Source of the DNA: an uncultured Bacteroidota bacterium
GTDB taxonomy: Bacteria; Bacteroidota; Bacteroidia; Flavobacteriales; Flavobacteriaceae
Reading direction: 5' to 3'
NCBI GenBank assembly: GCA_902594745.1
Contig: CACJNF010000007.1
Location: 1 to 53,071 of the forward strand
Length of the DNA: 53,071 nt
Of this stretch, positions 9,910 to 21,319 are shown one piece after another; positions within the stretch are counted from its first letter, which is position 1; each line of letters opens with the position of its first letter. The position numbers and the translations under genes are program-made. Below the pieces are notes generated by a model. That model worked only from the letters and a program-made list of their open reading frames with translations, made no database searches and was not told the origin of the DNA.

Positions 9910-11691
9910 ATGGAAGAAAACAGGTTTGACCCCCTTCAGTTTATAGGATTTTTATTAATATCAGGAATACTAATGTTTTGGTTTTATGATAATCAGTCAA
10001 ATATGATTGAAAATCAAGAGGAAATAGTTGATGATATCCAAATTGAAGTAGTTGAGCAGCCTCCGAATATTGTTGATTCATCTTACAATGATTATAAAGA
10101 TAATGATGAATTTAGTGAGGAAATTATTGTTCTTGAAAACTCAAACATTTTATTAGAAGTAAGTACAAAGGGAGCTGAAATTAAGAAACTTTTACTCAAA
10201 GATTTTAATAACTATAACGATGACCCTCTATTTTTAATTGATAACAATAAGTCAATTTTTAGCTTTAATATTCCTGTTGGAAGAAATTCAAATATTAATT
10301 CACAAGATCTAAATTATACTGCAGAAATAATTGATGAAAATTCATCTGTAAAACTAAAAGCTCAAATTGATTCTAGCAGTGAAATTGAGCTTTCTTTTTT
10401 TTTAGCAGATAATTCTAGCATAGTTGATTTTGAATTAGATATAATTGATAATACAAATTCAAATTATGAAAATGTTGAGTTGATATGGGGTAGAGATTCA
10501 TTTAGAAATTCAAAAAGTATAGACTATGAAAACAGATATACTGCATTATCTTATGGTTTTGAAAACAATAAAGATTCTTACTTATCTGTTGCTGGTACTA
10601 CAAATAAGGTAATAGACAACGTTAATTGGGTGTCTTTTAGAGAACATTTCTTTAGTTCTATTTTAATTTTAAATAATGAATCTAATCAAGTTGAAATTAG
10701 CTCAGAGGATCTTTCCGGAAATGATGCTTTGGACAAAAAATTTACAAAAAGATTTCTTGCAAATATTCCACTAAGTCTTGACTCAAATAATCAGCTAAGT
10801 TTTAGCATGTATTATGGCCCAACTGATTATGAAACTTTAAAGGAGTATAATTTAAATCTTGAAAACTCAGTTCCAATAGGATGGGGTATTTTTGGCTGGT
10901 TAAATAGATTCATCTTCTTTCCACTATTTTCATTTTTAACAAATTATTTTTCCTATGGAATATCAATAATTTTAATGACAATAATTGTTAAGGTTGCTAT
11001 ATCTCCTCTAACATATAAGTCATATTTATCTCAAATCAAAATGAAAATTTTAAAACCTGAACTTGAAATTATTAATGAAAAGTTTGGGGATGATCCAATG
11101 AAGAAGCAACAGGAAACTATGAACCTTTATACTAAGTCTGGAGCTAATCCGATGTCTGGTTGTTTGCCAGCACTTCTTCAAATGCCAATTTTCTTTGCAC
11201 TATTTACATTTTTCCCAGTAGCTTTTTCCCTAAGACAAAAAAGCTTTTTATGGGCTGATGATTTATCATCTTATGATTCAATTCTAGACCTTGGATTTTA
11301 CATACCTTTATATGGAGATCATATTAGTTTATTCCCAATTTTAGCATCTGTAGCAATCTTCTTTTATACAAAAATGACTACTGGTCAGCAAATGATGTCT
11401 CCTTCTCAAACAGGTGGTGTTAATATGAAGGTAATAATGTACATGATGCCTATAATGATGCTATTTTTCTTTAACAATTATGCTAGTGGTTTAAGTCTTT
11501 ATTACTTCATCTCAAATATATTAACCATTATATTAATGCTAGTTATCAAAAACTTTATTATTGATGATCAAAAAGTATTATCAGAAATCGAAGAGAATAA
11601 AAAGAAGCCATTAAAAGTTGGTGGATTTAGAGCTAGGCTACAAAAAGCTCTTGAGGAGGCAGAGAAACAAAAGAAAAGTAGAGGTCAATAG
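9910..11691 (+). CDS. yidC: Membrane protein insertase YidC
   Basis: The 593-residue YidC/Oxa1 insertase inserts and folds inner-membrane proteins, alone or with SecYEG. There is an N-terminal membrane segment (about 12-27, [15 protein letters not shown]), a large periplasmic domain (about 60-320) rich in Asn, Asp and Ser, then the conserved five-segment core from about 330: [55 protein letters not shown] and the closing LYYFISN. At the usual position of the hydrophilic-groove arginine there is Lys ([12 protein letters not shown]), which I believe is typical in this phylum. The C-terminal tail is basic ([19 protein letters not shown]), fitting ribosome contact. It lies between pyrG and mnmA. 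Confidence 0.96.
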   Translation: MEENRFDPLQFIGFLLISGILMFWFYDNQSNMIENQEEIVDDIQIEVVEQPPNIVDSSYNDYKDNDEFSEEIIVLENSNILLEVSTKGAEIKKLLLKDFNNYNDDPLFLIDNNKSIFSFNIPVGRNSNINSQDLNYTAEIIDENSSVKLKAQIDSSSEIELSFFLADNSSIVDFELDIIDNTNSNYENVELIWGRDSFRNSKSIDYENRYTALSYGFENNKDSYLSVAGTTNKVIDNVNWVSFREHFFSSILILNNESNQVEISSEDLSGNDALDKKFTKRFLANIPLSLDSNNQLSFSMYYGPTDYETLKEYNLNLENSVPIGWGIFGWLNRFIFFPLFSFLTNYFSYGISIILMTIIVKVAISPLTYKSYLSQIKMKILKPELEIINEKFGDDPMKKQQETMNLYTKSGANPMSGCLPALLQMPIFFALFTFFPVAFSLRQKSFLWADDLSSYDSILDLGFYIPLYGDHISLFPILASVAIFFYTKMTTGQQMMSPSQTGGVNMKVIMYMMPIMMLFFFNNYASGLSLYYFISNILTIILMLVIKNFIIDDQKVLSEIEENKKKPLKVGGFRARLQKALEEAEKQKKSRGQ

Positions 11692-11696
11692 TCTCA

Positions 11697-12887
11697 ATGA
11701 AAACAAATAAAGTAGTTATAGCCTTGTCTGGAGGAGTAGACTCAAGTGTTGCAGCCTTTTTATTAAAAAAGAAAGGCTACGATTTGATAGGTTTATTTAT
11801 GAAGAATTGGCATGATGAAAATGTAACTATTTCTGATGAATGTCCTTGGTTAGAAGACAGTAATGATGCAATGCTTGTCGCAGAAAAATTAAATATACCA
11901 TTCCAAACAGTTGATTTAAGTAAAGAGTATAAAGAAAGAATAATTGACTATATGTTTGACGAGTATTCAAAAGGAAATACACCAAATCCTGACATTTTAT
12001 GTAATAGAGAAATAAAGTTTGATGTATTTATGGATATTGCTATTTCTCTTGGTGCGGATTATGTTGCAACTGGTCACTATTGTAGAGTAATTGAGGATAA
12101 TAATAATGAAGATGTTACTTACCAACTTCATGCTGGTATTGATAATCTTAAAGATCAATCATATTTTTTATGTCAACTTAATCAGAGTCAATTAAAAAAA
12201 ATAATTTTTCCAATAGGGGATCTAAGTAAAACAGAAGTAAGAAAGATTGCTAGAGAAAATAATTTAATTACAGCTGAGAAAAAAGACTCACAGGGACTTT
12301 GTTTTGTTGGAAAGGTAAGTCTTCCTGATTTTTTGCAACAGAAATTAAAGAAAAGAACAGGTGATGTTATCGAGATATCATCGGAGTCAGATTTATATAA
12401 AAATGATATCAATCAACTTGAAAAATATGAAAAGCTAGAGTTTCTATCAGATAGGATCTCTTATAAAAAAAATGATGGAAAATTAATTGGGCAACACCAT
12501 GGGGCTCATTTTTTTACAATTGGTCAGAGAAAAGGTTTGTCAATAGGCGGTTACAAAGATCCATTGTTTGTTATCTCTACAAATACATCTTCAAATGAAA
12601 TTTATGTTGGAGAAGGAAAAAGCCACCCTGGATTGCTAAAAAAAGTATTAAAAATAAAATACTCTGAAATTAATTGGGTAAATAATACATATAACTATTT
12701 GATTTTAAAGGGTTTAGAATTAAAAGCAAGGATAAGGTACAGGCAAAAACTTCAAGACATAAAAGTTGAAAAATTTGAAGACTATCTTTATGTAGAATTT
12801 AAAGAATTTCAATCTGCTATAACTCCAGGTCAATTTGTAGCTATTTATCAGAAAAATCAATTAATTGCCTCTGGTGTAATCCTTTAA
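11697..12887 (+). CDS. mnmA: tRNA-uridine 2-sulfurtransferase MnmA
   Basis: The 396-residue enzyme thiolates U34 of tRNAs for Glu, Gln and Lys. The N-terminal P-loop is [20 protein letters not shown] (9-28), followed by GLFMKNW. The two catalytic cysteines are present: Cys102 in [14 protein letters not shown] and Cys202 in [26 protein letters not shown] marks the central domain, and the C-terminal beta barrel is complete. It starts 5 bases after yidC and ends the first forward cluster. No hairpin terminator is visible after it. Confidence 0.97.
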   Translation: MKTNKVVIALSGGVDSSVAAFLLKKKGYDLIGLFMKNWHDENVTISDECPWLEDSNDAMLVAEKLNIPFQTVDLSKEYKERIIDYMFDEYSKGNTPNPDILCNREIKFDVFMDIAISLGADYVATGHYCRVIEDNNNEDVTYQLHAGIDNLKDQSYFLCQLNQSQLKKIIFPIGDLSKTEVRKIARENNLITAEKKDSQGLCFVGKVSLPDFLQQKLKKRTGDVIEISSESDLYKNDINQLEKYEKLEFLSDRISYKKNDGKLIGQHHGAHFFTIGQRKGLSIGGYKDPLFVISTNTSSNEIYVGEGKSHPGLLKKVLKIKYSEINWVNNTYNYLILKGLELKARIRYRQKLQDIKVEKFEDYLYVEFKEFQSAITPGQFVAIYQKNQLIASGVIL

Positions 12888-12940
12888 CTTTTTTTGTTGT
12901 TTTTTTTAAAAAAACATGCGATAATACATACAATAACCAA

Positions 12941-12961
12941 AAAAAAATTTTAAATTTGCAC
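12941..12961 (+). promoter_or_regulatory. Promoter of the str-S10-spc-alpha operon
   Basis: An A-tract and T-run lead into an exact TAAATTTG (-7 type, 12951-12958) and then CAC. The same 21 bases recur at 52741-52761 before the L31 gene. The motif predicts a start near 12962-12965 and a leader of roughly 28 bases before rpsL. The A-tract may replace a -33 element, since no TTG is seen at the usual place. Confidence 0.65.
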
Positions 12962-12990
12962 GCTTTAATACGGAATTTAATAATTATTGT

Positions 12991-13365
12991 ATGCCAACAA
13001 TATCGCAATTAGTGAGAAAAGGAAGGACTTCACAGTCAAAAAAGAGTAAGTCCGCTGCACTTGATAAATCACCTCAAAAAAGAGGAGTTTGTACAAGGGT
13101 ATATACTACTACTCCAAAAAAACCAAATTCTGCTATGAGAAAAGTAGCAAGGGTTAGGCTTACTAATGGAAAAGAAGTTAACGCATACATACCAGGTGAA
13201 GGTCATAATCTTCAAGAACACTCTATCGTATTGGTTAGAGGAGGTAGAGTCAAAGATCTTCCTGGAGTTAGATACCATATTGTAAGAGGAGCACTAGACA
13301 CTGCTGGTGTAGAAGGGAGACTACAACGAAGGTCCAAGTATGGTGGAAAAAAACCAAAAAAATAA
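12991..13365 (+). CDS. rpsL: 30S ribosomal protein S12
   Basis: The 124-residue S12 is an accuracy-centre protein of the 30S subunit. It carries [12 protein letters not shown] and [19 protein letters not shown]. The lysines in these two motifs that mutate in streptomycin resistance are present, so this looks like the sensitive wild type. The C-terminus [12 protein letters not shown] is normal. It is the first gene of the long ribosomal operon; rpsG follows after 6 bases. Confidence 0.99.
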   Translation: MPTISQLVRKGRTSQSKKSKSAALDKSPQKRGVCTRVYTTTPKKPNSAMRKVARVRLTNGKEVNAYIPGEGHNLQEHSIVLVRGGRVKDLPGVRYHIVRGALDTAGVEGRLQRRSKYGGKKPKK

Positions 13366-13371
13366 ACCATA

Positions 13372-13848
13372 ATGAGAAAGAAACAATCTAAGAAAAGAGA
13401 CCTTATCCCTGATCCAAAGTTTAATGACCAATTGGTAACAAGGTTTGTCAATAACCTTATGCAGCAGGGTAAAAAATCTACAGCATATAAGATTTTCTAT
13501 GATGCTATAGATATTATTGAAAGTAAAAAGGAAGATAAAGAAAAGACCTCTCTTGAATTGTGGAAAGATGCTCTTTCAAATGTTATGCCGCAAGTAGAAG
13601 TTAGAAGTAGAAGAGTCGGAGGAGCTACATTTCAAATACCTACACCTATTAGACCTGATAGAAAAATTTCATTAGCTATGAAGTGGCTTATAGCATCTTC
13701 AAGAAAAAGAAATGAAAAGTCTATGGCTGTAAAACTTGCACAAGAAATATTAGCAGCTGCTAAGGAAGAAGGTGCTGCTGTTAAAAAGCGTGTTGATACT
13801 CACAAAATGGCTGAAGCAAATAAAGCATTCTCACACTTCAGATTTTAA
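13372..13848 (+). CDS. rpsG: 30S ribosomal protein S7
   Basis: The 158-residue S7 nucleates assembly of the 30S head and contacts E-site tRNA. The signature [18 protein letters not shown] begins the protein and [13 protein letters not shown] and [20 protein letters not shown] follow. The C-terminus [17 protein letters not shown] is typical. It lies between rpsL and fusA, with 9 bases before fusA. Confidence 0.99.
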   Translation: MRKKQSKKRDLIPDPKFNDQLVTRFVNNLMQQGKKSTAYKIFYDAIDIIESKKEDKEKTSLELWKDALSNVMPQVEVRSRRVGGATFQIPTPIRPDRKISLAMKWLIASSRKRNEKSMAVKLAQEILAAAKEEGAAVKKRVDTHKMAEANKAFSHFRF

Positions 13849-13857
13849 TAAGTTATT

Positions 13858-15987
13858 ATGGCAAGAGATTTAAAATTTACAAGAAATATTGGTATTGCAG
13901 CTCACATTGATGCTGGTAAAACTACCACTACTGAAAGAATTTTATTTTACACTGGAGTAAGTCATAAAATTGGTGAGGTTCATGATGGCGCTGCAACTAT
14001 GGATTGGATGGAGCAAGAACAAGAAAGAGGTATTACAATTACATCTGCTGCTACAACATGTAATTGGAATTTTCCAACTGACCAGGGAAAAGCTATTGAT
14101 TCAACCAAATCATATCATTTTAACATCATAGACACCCCAGGTCACGTTGATTTCACAGTAGAGGTAAATAGATCATTAAGAGTTCTTGATGGTCTTGTTT
14201 TTTTATTTTCAGCTGTTGATGGTGTAGAGCCTCAGTCTGAGACAAATTGGAGGCTAGCTGATAATTATAAAGTTCCTAGAATAGGCTTTGTTAACAAAAT
14301 GGATAGACAAGGTTCAAACTTCTTAGGTGTTTGTAATCAAGTAATTGAAAAGTTAGGTTCAAAAGCAGTACCAATTGTTCTTAATATTGGTGATGAAGAG
14401 GATTTCAAGGGTATTGTTGACCTTGTTAAGAATGTTGCAATGGTTTGGCATGAGGACAATTTTGGATCAACGTTTGATGTTGTTGACATTCCAGATGATT
14501 TAAAAGAAGAAGCTGAAAGACTTAGAGGCGAACTGATTGAAGCTGTTGCTGAATATGATGAAAATTTACTTGAGAAATATTTTGATGATCCTGATTCTAT
14601 TACTGAAGATGAAGTTCACAATGCACTTAGAGCTGCTACACAAGATATTAGTATAATACCTATGATCTGTGGTTCAGCATTTAAAAACAAAGGTGTTCAA
14701 TTTCTTTTGGATGCCGTGTGTAGATATTTGCCTTCACCTGAAGATAAAGATGCAATTGTTGGGACTAAGCCAGATTCTGAAGAGGAAATTTCTAGATTAC
14801 CAAACGTTTCAGAACCATTTTCTGCTTTAGCATTCAAAATTGCCACTGATCCATTTGTAGGAAGACTTGCTTTCTTTAGAGTTTATTCTGGAAGACTTGA
14901 TGCAGGTTCTTATGTCCTAAATAACAGATCAGGTGATAGAGAAAGAATTTCAAGAATTTACCAAATGCACTCTAACAAGCAAAATGCTATTGACTTTATC
15001 GAAGCAGGAGATATTGGCGCGGCAGTTGGATTTAAAGATATTAAAACAGGTGATACTCTTTCATCTGAAAAAGCCCCAATTATTTTGGAAAGTATGGTAT
15101 TTCCTGACCCCGTAATTGGTGTTGCTGTTGAACCAAAAACAAAAGCTGATGTTGATAAGCTTGGGTTAGCACTTTCAAAACTTGCTGAGGAAGATCCAAC
15201 ATTCCAAGTAAAAACCGATGAGGCTTCTGGTCAGACTGTTATTTCAGGTATGGGTGAGTTACACCTAGATATTATTGTTGACAGACTTAGAAGGGAATTT
15301 AAAGTAGAAGTTAATCAAGGTCAACCTCAAGTTGAGTACAAAGAAGCTCTAACTCAATCTGCAAGCCACAGGGAAGTTTATAAAAAGCAAACTGGAGGGC
15401 GTGGTAAATTTGCTGATATTGTATTTACAATTGAACCAGGTGAACAAGGTAAATCTGGTCTTGAATTTGTAAACTTAATTAAAGGTGGAAATATCCCTAG
15501 AGAGTATATTCCATCTGTTGAAAAAGGATTTAAGGATTCAATGAAAAATGGTCCTCTTGCTGGATTTGAAGTTGATTCTATGAAGGTAACTCTTGAGGAT
15601 GGTTCTTTCCACCCTGTAGATTCTGATTCACTTTCTTTTGAACTTGCTGCAAAACTTGCATTTAAGGTAGCAGCTAAAGCTGCAAAAGCGGTTATTATGG
15701 AGCCAATAATGAAGTTAGAAGTTATTACTCCTGAAGAAAATATGGGTGATATAGTAGGTGATTTAAATAGGAGAAGAGGCCAGGTTAATTCTATGGATGA
15801 TAGAGCAGGAGCAAAAGTTGTGAAAGGTGAGGTTCCATTATCTGAAATGTTTGGATATGTTACATCATTAAGAACATTATCATCAGGTAGAGCAACTTCA
15901 ACAATGGAATTTTCTCATTATGCGGAAACCCCTTCTAACATATCAGAAACTGTCATTTCTGAAATAAGAGGAAATACAACAGAATAA
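13858..15987 (+). CDS. fusA: Elongation factor G
   Basis: The 709-residue translational GTPase drives tRNA-mRNA translocation and, with RRF, ribosome recycling. The G domain shows [15 protein letters not shown] (G1), the switch-region motif [22 protein letters not shown] (G3) and NKMDRQ (G4). Domains II to V are complete, with [18 protein letters not shown] in domain III and [12 protein letters not shown] in domain IV. Length is near the usual 700. tuf, which follows fusA in many bacteria, is absent here: rpsJ comes 10 bases later, an arrangement I associate with Bacteroidota. Some members have a second EF-G elsewhere, so a specialised role cannot be excluded, but the operon position favours the housekeeping copy. 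Confidence 0.98.
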   Translation: MARDLKFTRNIGIAAHIDAGKTTTTERILFYTGVSHKIGEVHDGAATMDWMEQEQERGITITSAATTCNWNFPTDQGKAIDSTKSYHFNIIDTPGHVDFTVEVNRSLRVLDGLVFLFSAVDGVEPQSETNWRLADNYKVPRIGFVNKMDRQGSNFLGVCNQVIEKLGSKAVPIVLNIGDEEDFKGIVDLVKNVAMVWHEDNFGSTFDVVDIPDDLKEEAERLRGELIEAVAEYDENLLEKYFDDPDSITEDEVHNALRAATQDISIIPMICGSAFKNKGVQFLLDAVCRYLPSPEDKDAIVGTKPDSEEEISRLPNVSEPFSALAFKIATDPFVGRLAFFRVYSGRLDAGSYVLNNRSGDRERISRIYQMHSNKQNAIDFIEAGDIGAAVGFKDIKTGDTLSSEKAPIILESMVFPDPVIGVAVEPKTKADVDKLGLALSKLAEEDPTFQVKTDEASGQTVISGMGELHLDIIVDRLRREFKVEVNQGQPQVEYKEALTQSASHREVYKKQTGGRGKFADIVFTIEPGEQGKSGLEFVNLIKGGNIPREYIPSVEKGFKDSMKNGPLAGFEVDSMKVTLEDGSFHPVDSDSLSFELAAKLAFKVAAKAAKAVIMEPIMKLEVITPEENMGDIVGDLNRRRGQVNSMDDRAGAKVVKGEVPLSEMFGYVTSLRTLSSGRATSTMEFSHYAETPSNISETVISEIRGNTTE

Positions 15988-15997
15988 AAAATAAATT

Positions 15998-16303
15998 ATG
16001 AGTCAGAAAATTAGAATAAAATTAAAATCTTACGACTACAACTTAGTTGACAAGTCTGCTGACAAGATCTTGAAGACGGTTAAGAATACTGGTGCTATTG
16101 TTACTGGACCTATTCCTCTTCCAACTCACAAAAAGATTTTTACTGTTCTTAGATCTCCTCATGTAAATAAAAAATCAAGAGAGCAATTTAAACTGTGCTC
16201 TTACAAAAGGCTATTAGATATATATAGTTCTTCATCAAAAACTGTTGATGCTCTAATGAAGTTAGAGCTTCCTAGTGGAGTTGAGGTTGAAATTAAAGTG
16301 TAA
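15998..16303 (+). CDS. rpsJ: 30S ribosomal protein S10
   Basis: The 101-residue S10 is a 30S head protein and also the NusE transcription antitermination factor. It shows [15 protein letters not shown] and [28 protein letters not shown], the rRNA- and NusB-binding loop. The start codon has AAATTATG. It joins the str genes to the S10 genes with only 10 bases after fusA, so no separate S10 promoter or leader is present here. Confidence 0.99.
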   Translation: MSQKIRIKLKSYDYNLVDKSADKILKTVKNTGAIVTGPIPLPTHKKIFTVLRSPHVNKKSREQFKLCSYKRLLDIYSSSSKTVDALMKLELPSGVEVEIKV

Positions 16304-16308
16304 TAATT

Positions 16309-16923
16309 ATGTCAGGTATAATTGGAAAAAAAATAGGAATGACTAGTATTTACGACGAAAGTGGTAAAAATATCCCTTGTACTATACTTCAGGTAGGACC
16401 CTGTACTATTACACAAATTAAAACTGATGATAAAGATGGCTACTCTTCTTTTCAGCTTGGATTTGATGAAAAAATTAAAAATACTACTAAGTCTTACGAA
16501 GGTCACTTTAAGAAAAGTAAATCTAAACCAATGAACAAGCTTGTTGAGTTTAAGGGATTTAATGGAGACTACAAACTGGGAGATAAGATAACTGTTGATC
16601 ATTTTGTTGAAGGAGAATTTGTTGATATTTCTGGTATAACAAAAGGTAAAGGTTTTCAAGGTGTTGTAAAAAGACATGGATTTGCTGGTGTTGGTGATTC
16701 AACTCATGGTCAGCACAACAGGATGAGAGCGCCAGGTTCTATTGGTGCTGGTTCTGATCCTTCAAGAGTATTTAAAGGAATGAGAATGGCTGGTCAAACC
16801 GGTAATTCAAAAGTTAAAGTATTGAACTTAAAAGTTGTTAAAGTAATGTCAGAGGATAATATTTTAATTGTTAAGGGAAGTGTTCCTGGTCATAATAATT
16901 CATATATAACAGTCAGAAAATAA
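16309..16923 (+). CDS. rplC: 50S ribosomal protein L3
   Basis: The 204-residue L3 sits near the peptidyl transferase centre. The start [13 protein letters not shown], the central [13 protein letters not shown] and the long loop [28 protein letters not shown] with its conserved Gln are all present. Its stop overlaps the rplD start by one base (TAATG), suggesting translational coupling. Confidence 0.99.
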   Translation: MSGIIGKKIGMTSIYDESGKNIPCTILQVGPCTITQIKTDDKDGYSSFQLGFDEKIKNTTKSYEGHFKKSKSKPMNKLVEFKGFNGDYKLGDKITVDHFVEGEFVDISGITKGKGFQGVVKRHGFAGVGDSTHGQHNRMRAPGSIGAGSDPSRVFKGMRMAGQTGNSKVKVLNLKVVKVMSEDNILIVKGSVPGHNNSYITVRK

Positions 16924-17549
16924 TGGAGCTTAAAGTACATAACATAAAGGGAAAAGAAACTGACAAAAAGATTAAGCTTAACAAAGCTATATTCGGTATT
17001 GAGCCAAATGATCATGCTATCTATCTTGATGTTAAACAATATCTTGCAAACAATAGAAAAGGTCTCCATAAGTCAAAAGAAAGAGCTGAGATTGCAGGAA
17101 GTACAAGAAAGATAAAAAAGCAAAAAGGAACAGGAACTGCTAGGGCTGGGAGTATTAAAAATCCTCTATTCAGAGGAGGTGGTACAATATTTGGCCCAAG
17201 ACCCAGATCTTACGATCAAAAAGTAAATAAAAAGGTAAAAAAGCTTGCTAGAAAATCTGCACTAGCCTATAAGGCAAAAAATAATGAGATTTTAATATTA
17301 GAGGATTTCAAGCTATCAAATCCAAAAACTTCTGACTATTTGAAAATCATCAAGGCATTTGGATTAGAATCAAAAAAAACATTATTGGTAATAAATGAAC
17401 TTAACAATAACATTTATTTATCATCTAGAAACATTAAAAATTCTAAAGTTATTATTAACTCAGAATTAAACACTTATGAAATTACTGATGCAAATAACAT
17501 CTTGATTTTAGAAAGTGCGGTTGAGGGAATAGAATCAACCTTGAAATAA
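16923..17549 (+). CDS. rplD: 50S ribosomal protein L4
   Basis: The 208-residue L4 lines the peptide exit tunnel. The extended loop reads STRKIKKQKGTGTARAGSIK and then RGGGTIFGPRPRSYDQKVNKK, the tunnel and macrolide-contact region, unmodified. In some bacteria L4 represses its own operon, but no S10 leader is seen upstream here. It starts on the last base of the rplC stop. Confidence 0.99.
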   Translation: MELKVHNIKGKETDKKIKLNKAIFGIEPNDHAIYLDVKQYLANNRKGLHKSKERAEIAGSTRKIKKQKGTGTARAGSIKNPLFRGGGTIFGPRPRSYDQKVNKKVKKLARKSALAYKAKNNEILILEDFKLSNPKTSDYLKIIKAFGLESKKTLLVINELNNNIYLSSRNIKNSKVIINSELNTYEITDANNILILESAVEGIESTLK

Positions 17550-17557
17550 ATTATATT

Positions 17558-17848
17558 ATGGATATTCTTATAAAACCTATATTAACTGAAAAAGCAACCA
17601 ACGAAAGTGAGGTAAGAAATACTTATACTTTCCTTGTGTCTAAGGATGCTAATAAAGTTGAAATTAAAAAAGCAGTTGAATCTTCTTATGGAGTTTCAGT
17701 TAAGAAAGTAAGAACCATGATATATGGAGCAGAGTCTAGGACCAGATACACTAAAAGAGGTATTCAGACTAGTAAAAAAGGTTCATACAAGAAAGCAATA
17801 GTAAAAATTTCTGAAGGAGATAGAATTGACTTCTTCGCTAATCTATAA
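17558..17848 (+). CDS. rplW: 50S ribosomal protein L23
   Basis: The 96-residue L23 is at the tunnel exit, where SRP and trigger factor dock. [14 protein letters not shown] and [19 protein letters not shown] are typical, as is the charged central loop. It begins 8 bases after rplD and is 2 bases from rplB. Confidence 0.98.
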   Translation: MDILIKPILTEKATNESEVRNTYTFLVSKDANKVEIKKAVESSYGVSVKKVRTMIYGAESRTRYTKRGIQTSKKGSYKKAIVKISEGDRIDFFANL

Positions 17849-17850
17849 TT

Positions 17851-18675
17851 ATGCCTGTAAGAAAACTAAAACCAGTAACACCCTCGCAGAGATTTAGAAT
17901 TGTAAATGGATTTGATGCCATCACAACTGATAAGCCTGAAAAATCGTTACTATCGACCAAAAAGAGAACTGGTGGTAGAAATAATCATGGTAAAATGACA
18001 AGTAAGTACCGTGGTGGTGGTCATAAAAGAAGATACAGAATTATTGATTTCAAAAGAGATAAGTTTGATGTAACTGCTGAAGTTAAATCTATTGAATACG
18101 ATCCTAATAGAACTGCATTTATTTCTCTAGTTGAGTATAAAGACGGTGAGAAGAGATATATTATTGCTCAAAATGGTTTAAAAGTTGGACAAAGCGTAAT
18201 TTCTGGTGATAAAGCAACACCTGAAATAGGTAACGCAATGCCTGTAAGTAAAATTCCTCTTGGTACAATAATCTCATGTATAGAGCTCAATCCAGGAAAA
18301 GGTGCTAGCATTTCTAGAAGTGCTGGATCATTTGCCCAGTTAATGGCAAAAGATGGAAAGTATGTTACAATCAAGTTACCTTCTGGAGAGACAAGGATGA
18401 TATTAAATACATGTTATGCCACAATAGGTGCTGTCTCTAACTCAGATAATCAGTTAATATCATCAGGAAAAGCAGGTAGAGTGAGATGGTTAGGTAGAAG
18501 ACCAAGAACCAGACCTGTTGCTATGAACCCTGTTGATCATCCAATGGGTGGAGGTGAAGGAAAAGCATCTGGTGGTCATCCTAGATCTAAAAAAGGTATT
18601 CCTGCAAAAGGATATAGAACAAGATCTAAGAAGAAAGCATCTTCAAAATTTATAATTGAAAGAAGAAAAAAATAA
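17851..18675 (+). CDS. rplB: 50S ribosomal protein L2
   Basis: The 274-residue L2 is needed for subunit association and peptidyl transfer. [21 protein letters not shown] and the C-terminal [20 protein letters not shown], with the conserved His near the catalytic centre, are both present. Length is normal for bacteria. The start has TATAATTATG. Confidence 0.99.
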   Translation: MPVRKLKPVTPSQRFRIVNGFDAITTDKPEKSLLSTKKRTGGRNNHGKMTSKYRGGGHKRRYRIIDFKRDKFDVTAEVKSIEYDPNRTAFISLVEYKDGEKRYIIAQNGLKVGQSVISGDKATPEIGNAMPVSKIPLGTIISCIELNPGKGASISRSAGSFAQLMAKDGKYVTIKLPSGETRMILNTCYATIGAVSNSDNQLISSGKAGRVRWLGRRPRTRPVAMNPVDHPMGGGEGKASGGHPRSKKGIPAKGYRTRSKKKASSKFIIERRKK

Positions 18676-18681
18676 AAAAAT

Positions 18682-18948
18682 ATGTCTAGATCATTAAAAA
18701 AAGGACCATATGTTCATCTTAGCCTTCTAAAGAAGGTTAACAAGAATTTAGAGGATAATAAAAAAACTGTTATTAAAACATGGTCAAGATCCTCTATGAT
18801 TATTCCTGACTTTGTTGGTCAGACTATTGCTGTTCATAATGGAAGACAATTTATTCCTGTTTATATAACAGAGAATATGGTTGGTCATAAACTGGGAGAA
18901 TTTTCTCCAACAAGATCGTTTAAAGGGCATTCTGGAAATAAAAGATAA
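18682..18948 (+). CDS. rpsS: 30S ribosomal protein S19
   Basis: The 88-residue S19 lies in the 30S head with S13. It shows [46 protein letters not shown] and [14 protein letters not shown]. The stop overlaps the rplV start by one base (TAATG). Confidence 0.99.
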   Translation: MSRSLKKGPYVHLSLLKKVNKNLEDNKKTVIKTWSRSSMIIPDFVGQTIAVHNGRQFIPVYITENMVGHKLGEFSPTRSFKGHSGNKR

Positions 18949-19349
18949 TGGGTTCAAGAAAAAGAAATAGCGCTGAGAAGATAAAAGAGGCAAAGAAAGA
19001 TTTAGCATTTGCTAAGCTTAATAATTGCCCTACTTCCCCAAGAAAGATGAGATTAGTAGCTGATCAAATAAGAGGTGAAGATATTTCAAGTGCACTATCT
19101 ATTTTAAAATTTAGCCCAAAGGAGGCTTCAAGAAGATTAGAAAAACTTCTTGTTTCAGCAATTTCTAATTGGCAATCTAAGAATGAAAATGCTGATATTG
19201 ATTCAGCACAGCTATTTGTTAAAGAGATAAGAGTTGATAGTGCAGGTATGCTCAAGAGAATTAGAACAGCTCCTCAGGGTAGAGCTCATAGAATTAGAAA
19301 AAGGTCTAATCATGTAACGTTAATACTTTCATCAAAAACAATAAATTAA
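18948..19349 (+). CDS. rplV: 50S ribosomal protein L22
   Basis: The 133-residue L22 lines the exit tunnel. [19 protein letters not shown] opens the core, and the tunnel hairpin [27 protein letters not shown] is intact, with no insertion of the kind linked to macrolide resistance. The first 15 residues are a lysine-rich extension. It abuts rpsC without a gap. Confidence 0.99.
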   Translation: MGSRKRNSAEKIKEAKKDLAFAKLNNCPTSPRKMRLVADQIRGEDISSALSILKFSPKEASRRLEKLLVSAISNWQSKNENADIDSAQLFVKEIRVDSAGMLKRIRTAPQGRAHRIRKRSNHVTLILSSKTIN

Positions 19350-20060
19350 ATGGGACAAAAAACAAATCCAATAGGAAATAGATTAGGTATTATTAGAGGC
19401 TGGGATTCTAACTGGTACGGTGGAAGAGATTATGGTGATAAGCTTGCAGAAGATGATAAGATCAGAAAGTATATTTATGCAAGACTTTCACGTGCTAGTG
19501 TTTCAAGTATAATAATTGAGAGAACACTTAAATTAATTATAATTACAATTACCACAGCTAGACCTGGAATTATAATTGGTAAAGCTGGTCAAGAAGTTGA
19601 TAAATTAAAAGAGGAATTAAAAAAGATTACTTCAAAAGACGTTCAGCTTAATATACATGAAATTAAAAGGCCTGAATTAGACTCCTTCCTTGTAGGTAAT
19701 AGTATTGCAAGACAAATTGAAAATAGAATTTCTTATAGAAGAGCAATAAAAATGGCTATTGCAGCAGCAATGAGGATGAATGCTGAAGGTATTAAAATTC
19801 AAATATCAGGTAGACTGAATGGTGCAGAGATGGCTAGGTCAGAGTCATATAAAGAAGGACGAATACCCCTTTCTACTTTTAGGGCGGATATCGACTATGC
19901 AATAGTTGAAGCGCATACTACTTATGGTAGACTTGGAATTAAGGTTTGGATAATGAAAGGTGAAGTTTATGGTAAAAGAGAATTGTCTCCATTAGTGGGA
20001 ATGAAGAAGTCTTCTAATAATTCTAAGAAGAATAATAGACAAAGAGAAAGAAAAAGTTAA
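19350..20060 (+). CDS. rpsC: 30S ribosomal protein S3
   Basis: The 236-residue S3 forms part of the mRNA entry helicase. [22 protein letters not shown] opens it; the KH domain motif [20 protein letters not shown] and [35 protein letters not shown] region are conserved (the latter spans about 130-160). The C-terminal tail is Lys/Asn/Arg-rich and varies among relatives. Confidence 0.99.
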   Translation: MGQKTNPIGNRLGIIRGWDSNWYGGRDYGDKLAEDDKIRKYIYARLSRASVSSIIIERTLKLIIITITTARPGIIIGKAGQEVDKLKEELKKITSKDVQLNIHEIKRPELDSFLVGNSIARQIENRISYRRAIKMAIAAAMRMNAEGIKIQISGRLNGAEMARSESYKEGRIPLSTFRADIDYAIVEAHTTYGRLGIKVWIMKGEVYGKRELSPLVGMKKSSNNSKKNNRQRERKS

Positions 20061-20066
20061 TTAGAT

Positions 20067-20486
20067 ATGTTAACACCAAAAAGAACTAAATACAGAAAAG
20101 CTCAGAAAGGTCGAATGAAAGGTTTGTCCCAGAGAGGACATAGACTATCTAATGGTATGTTTGGAATAAAATCATTAGAGTCTAAGTTCTTAACTTCAAG
20201 ACAGATAGAGGCGGCAAGGATTGCAGCTACAAGATACATGAAAAGAGAAGGTATGTTGTGGATCAAAATTTTTCCAGATAAACCAATTACAAAAAAACCT
20301 CTTGAGGTTAGGATGGGTAAAGGTAAAGGTGCTCCTGAATATTTTGTTGCAGTTGTAAAGCCTGGAAGAATTCTTTTTGAAGTTTCTGGTGTACCAATTG
20401 CAGTTGCTAAAGAGGCGTTAAGATTAGCTGCACAAAAGTTACCTGTTACAACAAAGTTTATAGTAGCAAGAGATTTTGAAGGATAA
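20067..20486 (+). CDS. rplP: 50S ribosomal protein L16
   Basis: The 139-residue L16 contacts the A-site tRNA and completes the 50S central protuberance. It starts [19 protein letters not shown] and contains [20 protein letters not shown] and [20 protein letters not shown]. Length and termini are normal. The rpmC start follows 2 bases after its stop. Confidence 0.99.
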   Translation: MLTPKRTKYRKAQKGRMKGLSQRGHRLSNGMFGIKSLESKFLTSRQIEAARIAATRYMKREGMLWIKIFPDKPITKKPLEVRMGKGKGAPEYFVAVVKPGRILFEVSGVPIAVAKEALRLAAQKLPVTTKFIVARDFEG

Positions 20487-20488
20487 TT

Positions 20489-20680
20489 ATGAAAATAACT
20501 GAAATTAGAAATATGACCATTGACGAGTTAAATGAAAAGTTGACTGATACATCAAAAAAATTGTCACAACTTAAATTCAATAACTCAGTTCAAACTATTG
20601 AAAATCCTCTTGAAATTAAAACTTTAAGAAGACAAATAGCTAAGTTAAAAACAATATTAAACGAAAAAAAACAAGATTAA
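20489..20680 (+). CDS. rpmC: 50S ribosomal protein L29
   Basis: The 63-residue L29 is a two-helix protein at the tunnel exit. EIRNMTIDELNEKL and IKTLRRQIAKLKTILNEK are typical. It has the AATTATG start context and abuts rpsQ. Confidence 0.98.
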   Translation: MKITEIRNMTIDELNEKLTDTSKKLSQLKFNNSVQTIENPLEIKTLRRQIAKLKTILNEKKQD

Positions 20681-20938
20681 ATGTCAACTAGAAGTTTAAG
20701 AAAAGAAAGAATTGGTATCGTTTCATCTGATAAAATGGATAAATCTGTTGTTGTTTCAGAGGTTAAAAAGGTAAAGCATCCTGTTTATGGAAAATTTGTC
20801 TTAAAAACAAAAAAGTATGTTGCCCATGATGAAAAGAATGACTGCAATGAAGGAGATACTGTAAAAATTATGGAGACTAGACCAATGAGTAAGACAAAAA
20901 AGTGGAGAATTGTAGAAATAATAGAAAGAGCAAAATAA
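20681..20938 (+). CDS. rpsQ: 30S ribosomal protein S17
   Basis: The 85-residue S17 is an OB-fold assembly protein of the 30S body. It carries [36 protein letters not shown] and [21 protein letters not shown]. It lies directly between rpmC and rplN. Confidence 0.99.
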   Translation: MSTRSLRKERIGIVSSDKMDKSVVVSEVKKVKHPVYGKFVLKTKKYVAHDEKNDCNEGDTVKIMETRPMSKTKKWRIVEIIERAK

Positions 20939-20939
20939 A

Positions 20940-21308
20940 ATGGTACAACAAGAATCAAGACTTAAAGTAGCAGATAATACCGGAGCAAAAGAAGTTCTAA
21001 CTATAAGAGTTTTAGGCGGTACGAAAAGAAGGTATGCCAGATTAGGTGATAAGATTGTTGTAACTGTTAAAGATGCAACTCCAAATGGTACTGTAAAGAA
21101 AGGTCAAGTTTCAATTGCAGTGGTTGTTAGAACAAAAAAAGAAGTTAGAAGAAATGATGGATCTTATATTAGATTCGATGAAAATGCTTGTGTTTTATTA
21201 TCTCAAACAGGAGAGATGAGAGGAACAAGAGTATTCGGCCCTGTGGCTAGAGAATTAAGAGATAAGCAATTTATGAAAATAATATCTCTTGCACCTGAAG
21301 TTTTATAA
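20940..21308 (+). CDS. rplN: 50S ribosomal protein L14
   Basis: The 122-residue L14 forms an intersubunit bridge and is the docking site of RsfS. It starts [20 protein letters not shown] and contains [18 protein letters not shown] and [19 protein letters not shown]. Only one base separates it from rpsQ. Confidence 0.99.
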   Translation: MVQQESRLKVADNTGAKEVLTIRVLGGTKRRYARLGDKIVVTVKDATPNGTVKKGQVSIAVVVRTKKEVRRNDGSYIRFDENACVLLSQTGEMRGTRVFGPVARELRDKQFMKIISLAPEVL

Positions 21309-21319
21309 TATTGAATGTG

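Noticed and set aside
12899-12915. A T8-A7 palindrome after mnmA as a terminator
   Set aside because: It is only a T run facing an A run with no G+C stem and no loop, so it is unlikely to stop transcription.
12962-12990. A ribosomal protein autoregulatory leader before rpsL
   Set aside because: The leader is only about 28 bases and shows no stable stem.
13212-13451. An open frame antisense to rpsL and rpsG
   Set aside because: It spans two certain genes on the other strand and its product looks like a shadow translation.
16312-16677. A 121-residue open frame antisense to rplC
   Set aside because: It mirrors a well-supported ribosomal gene and has no recognisable protein features.
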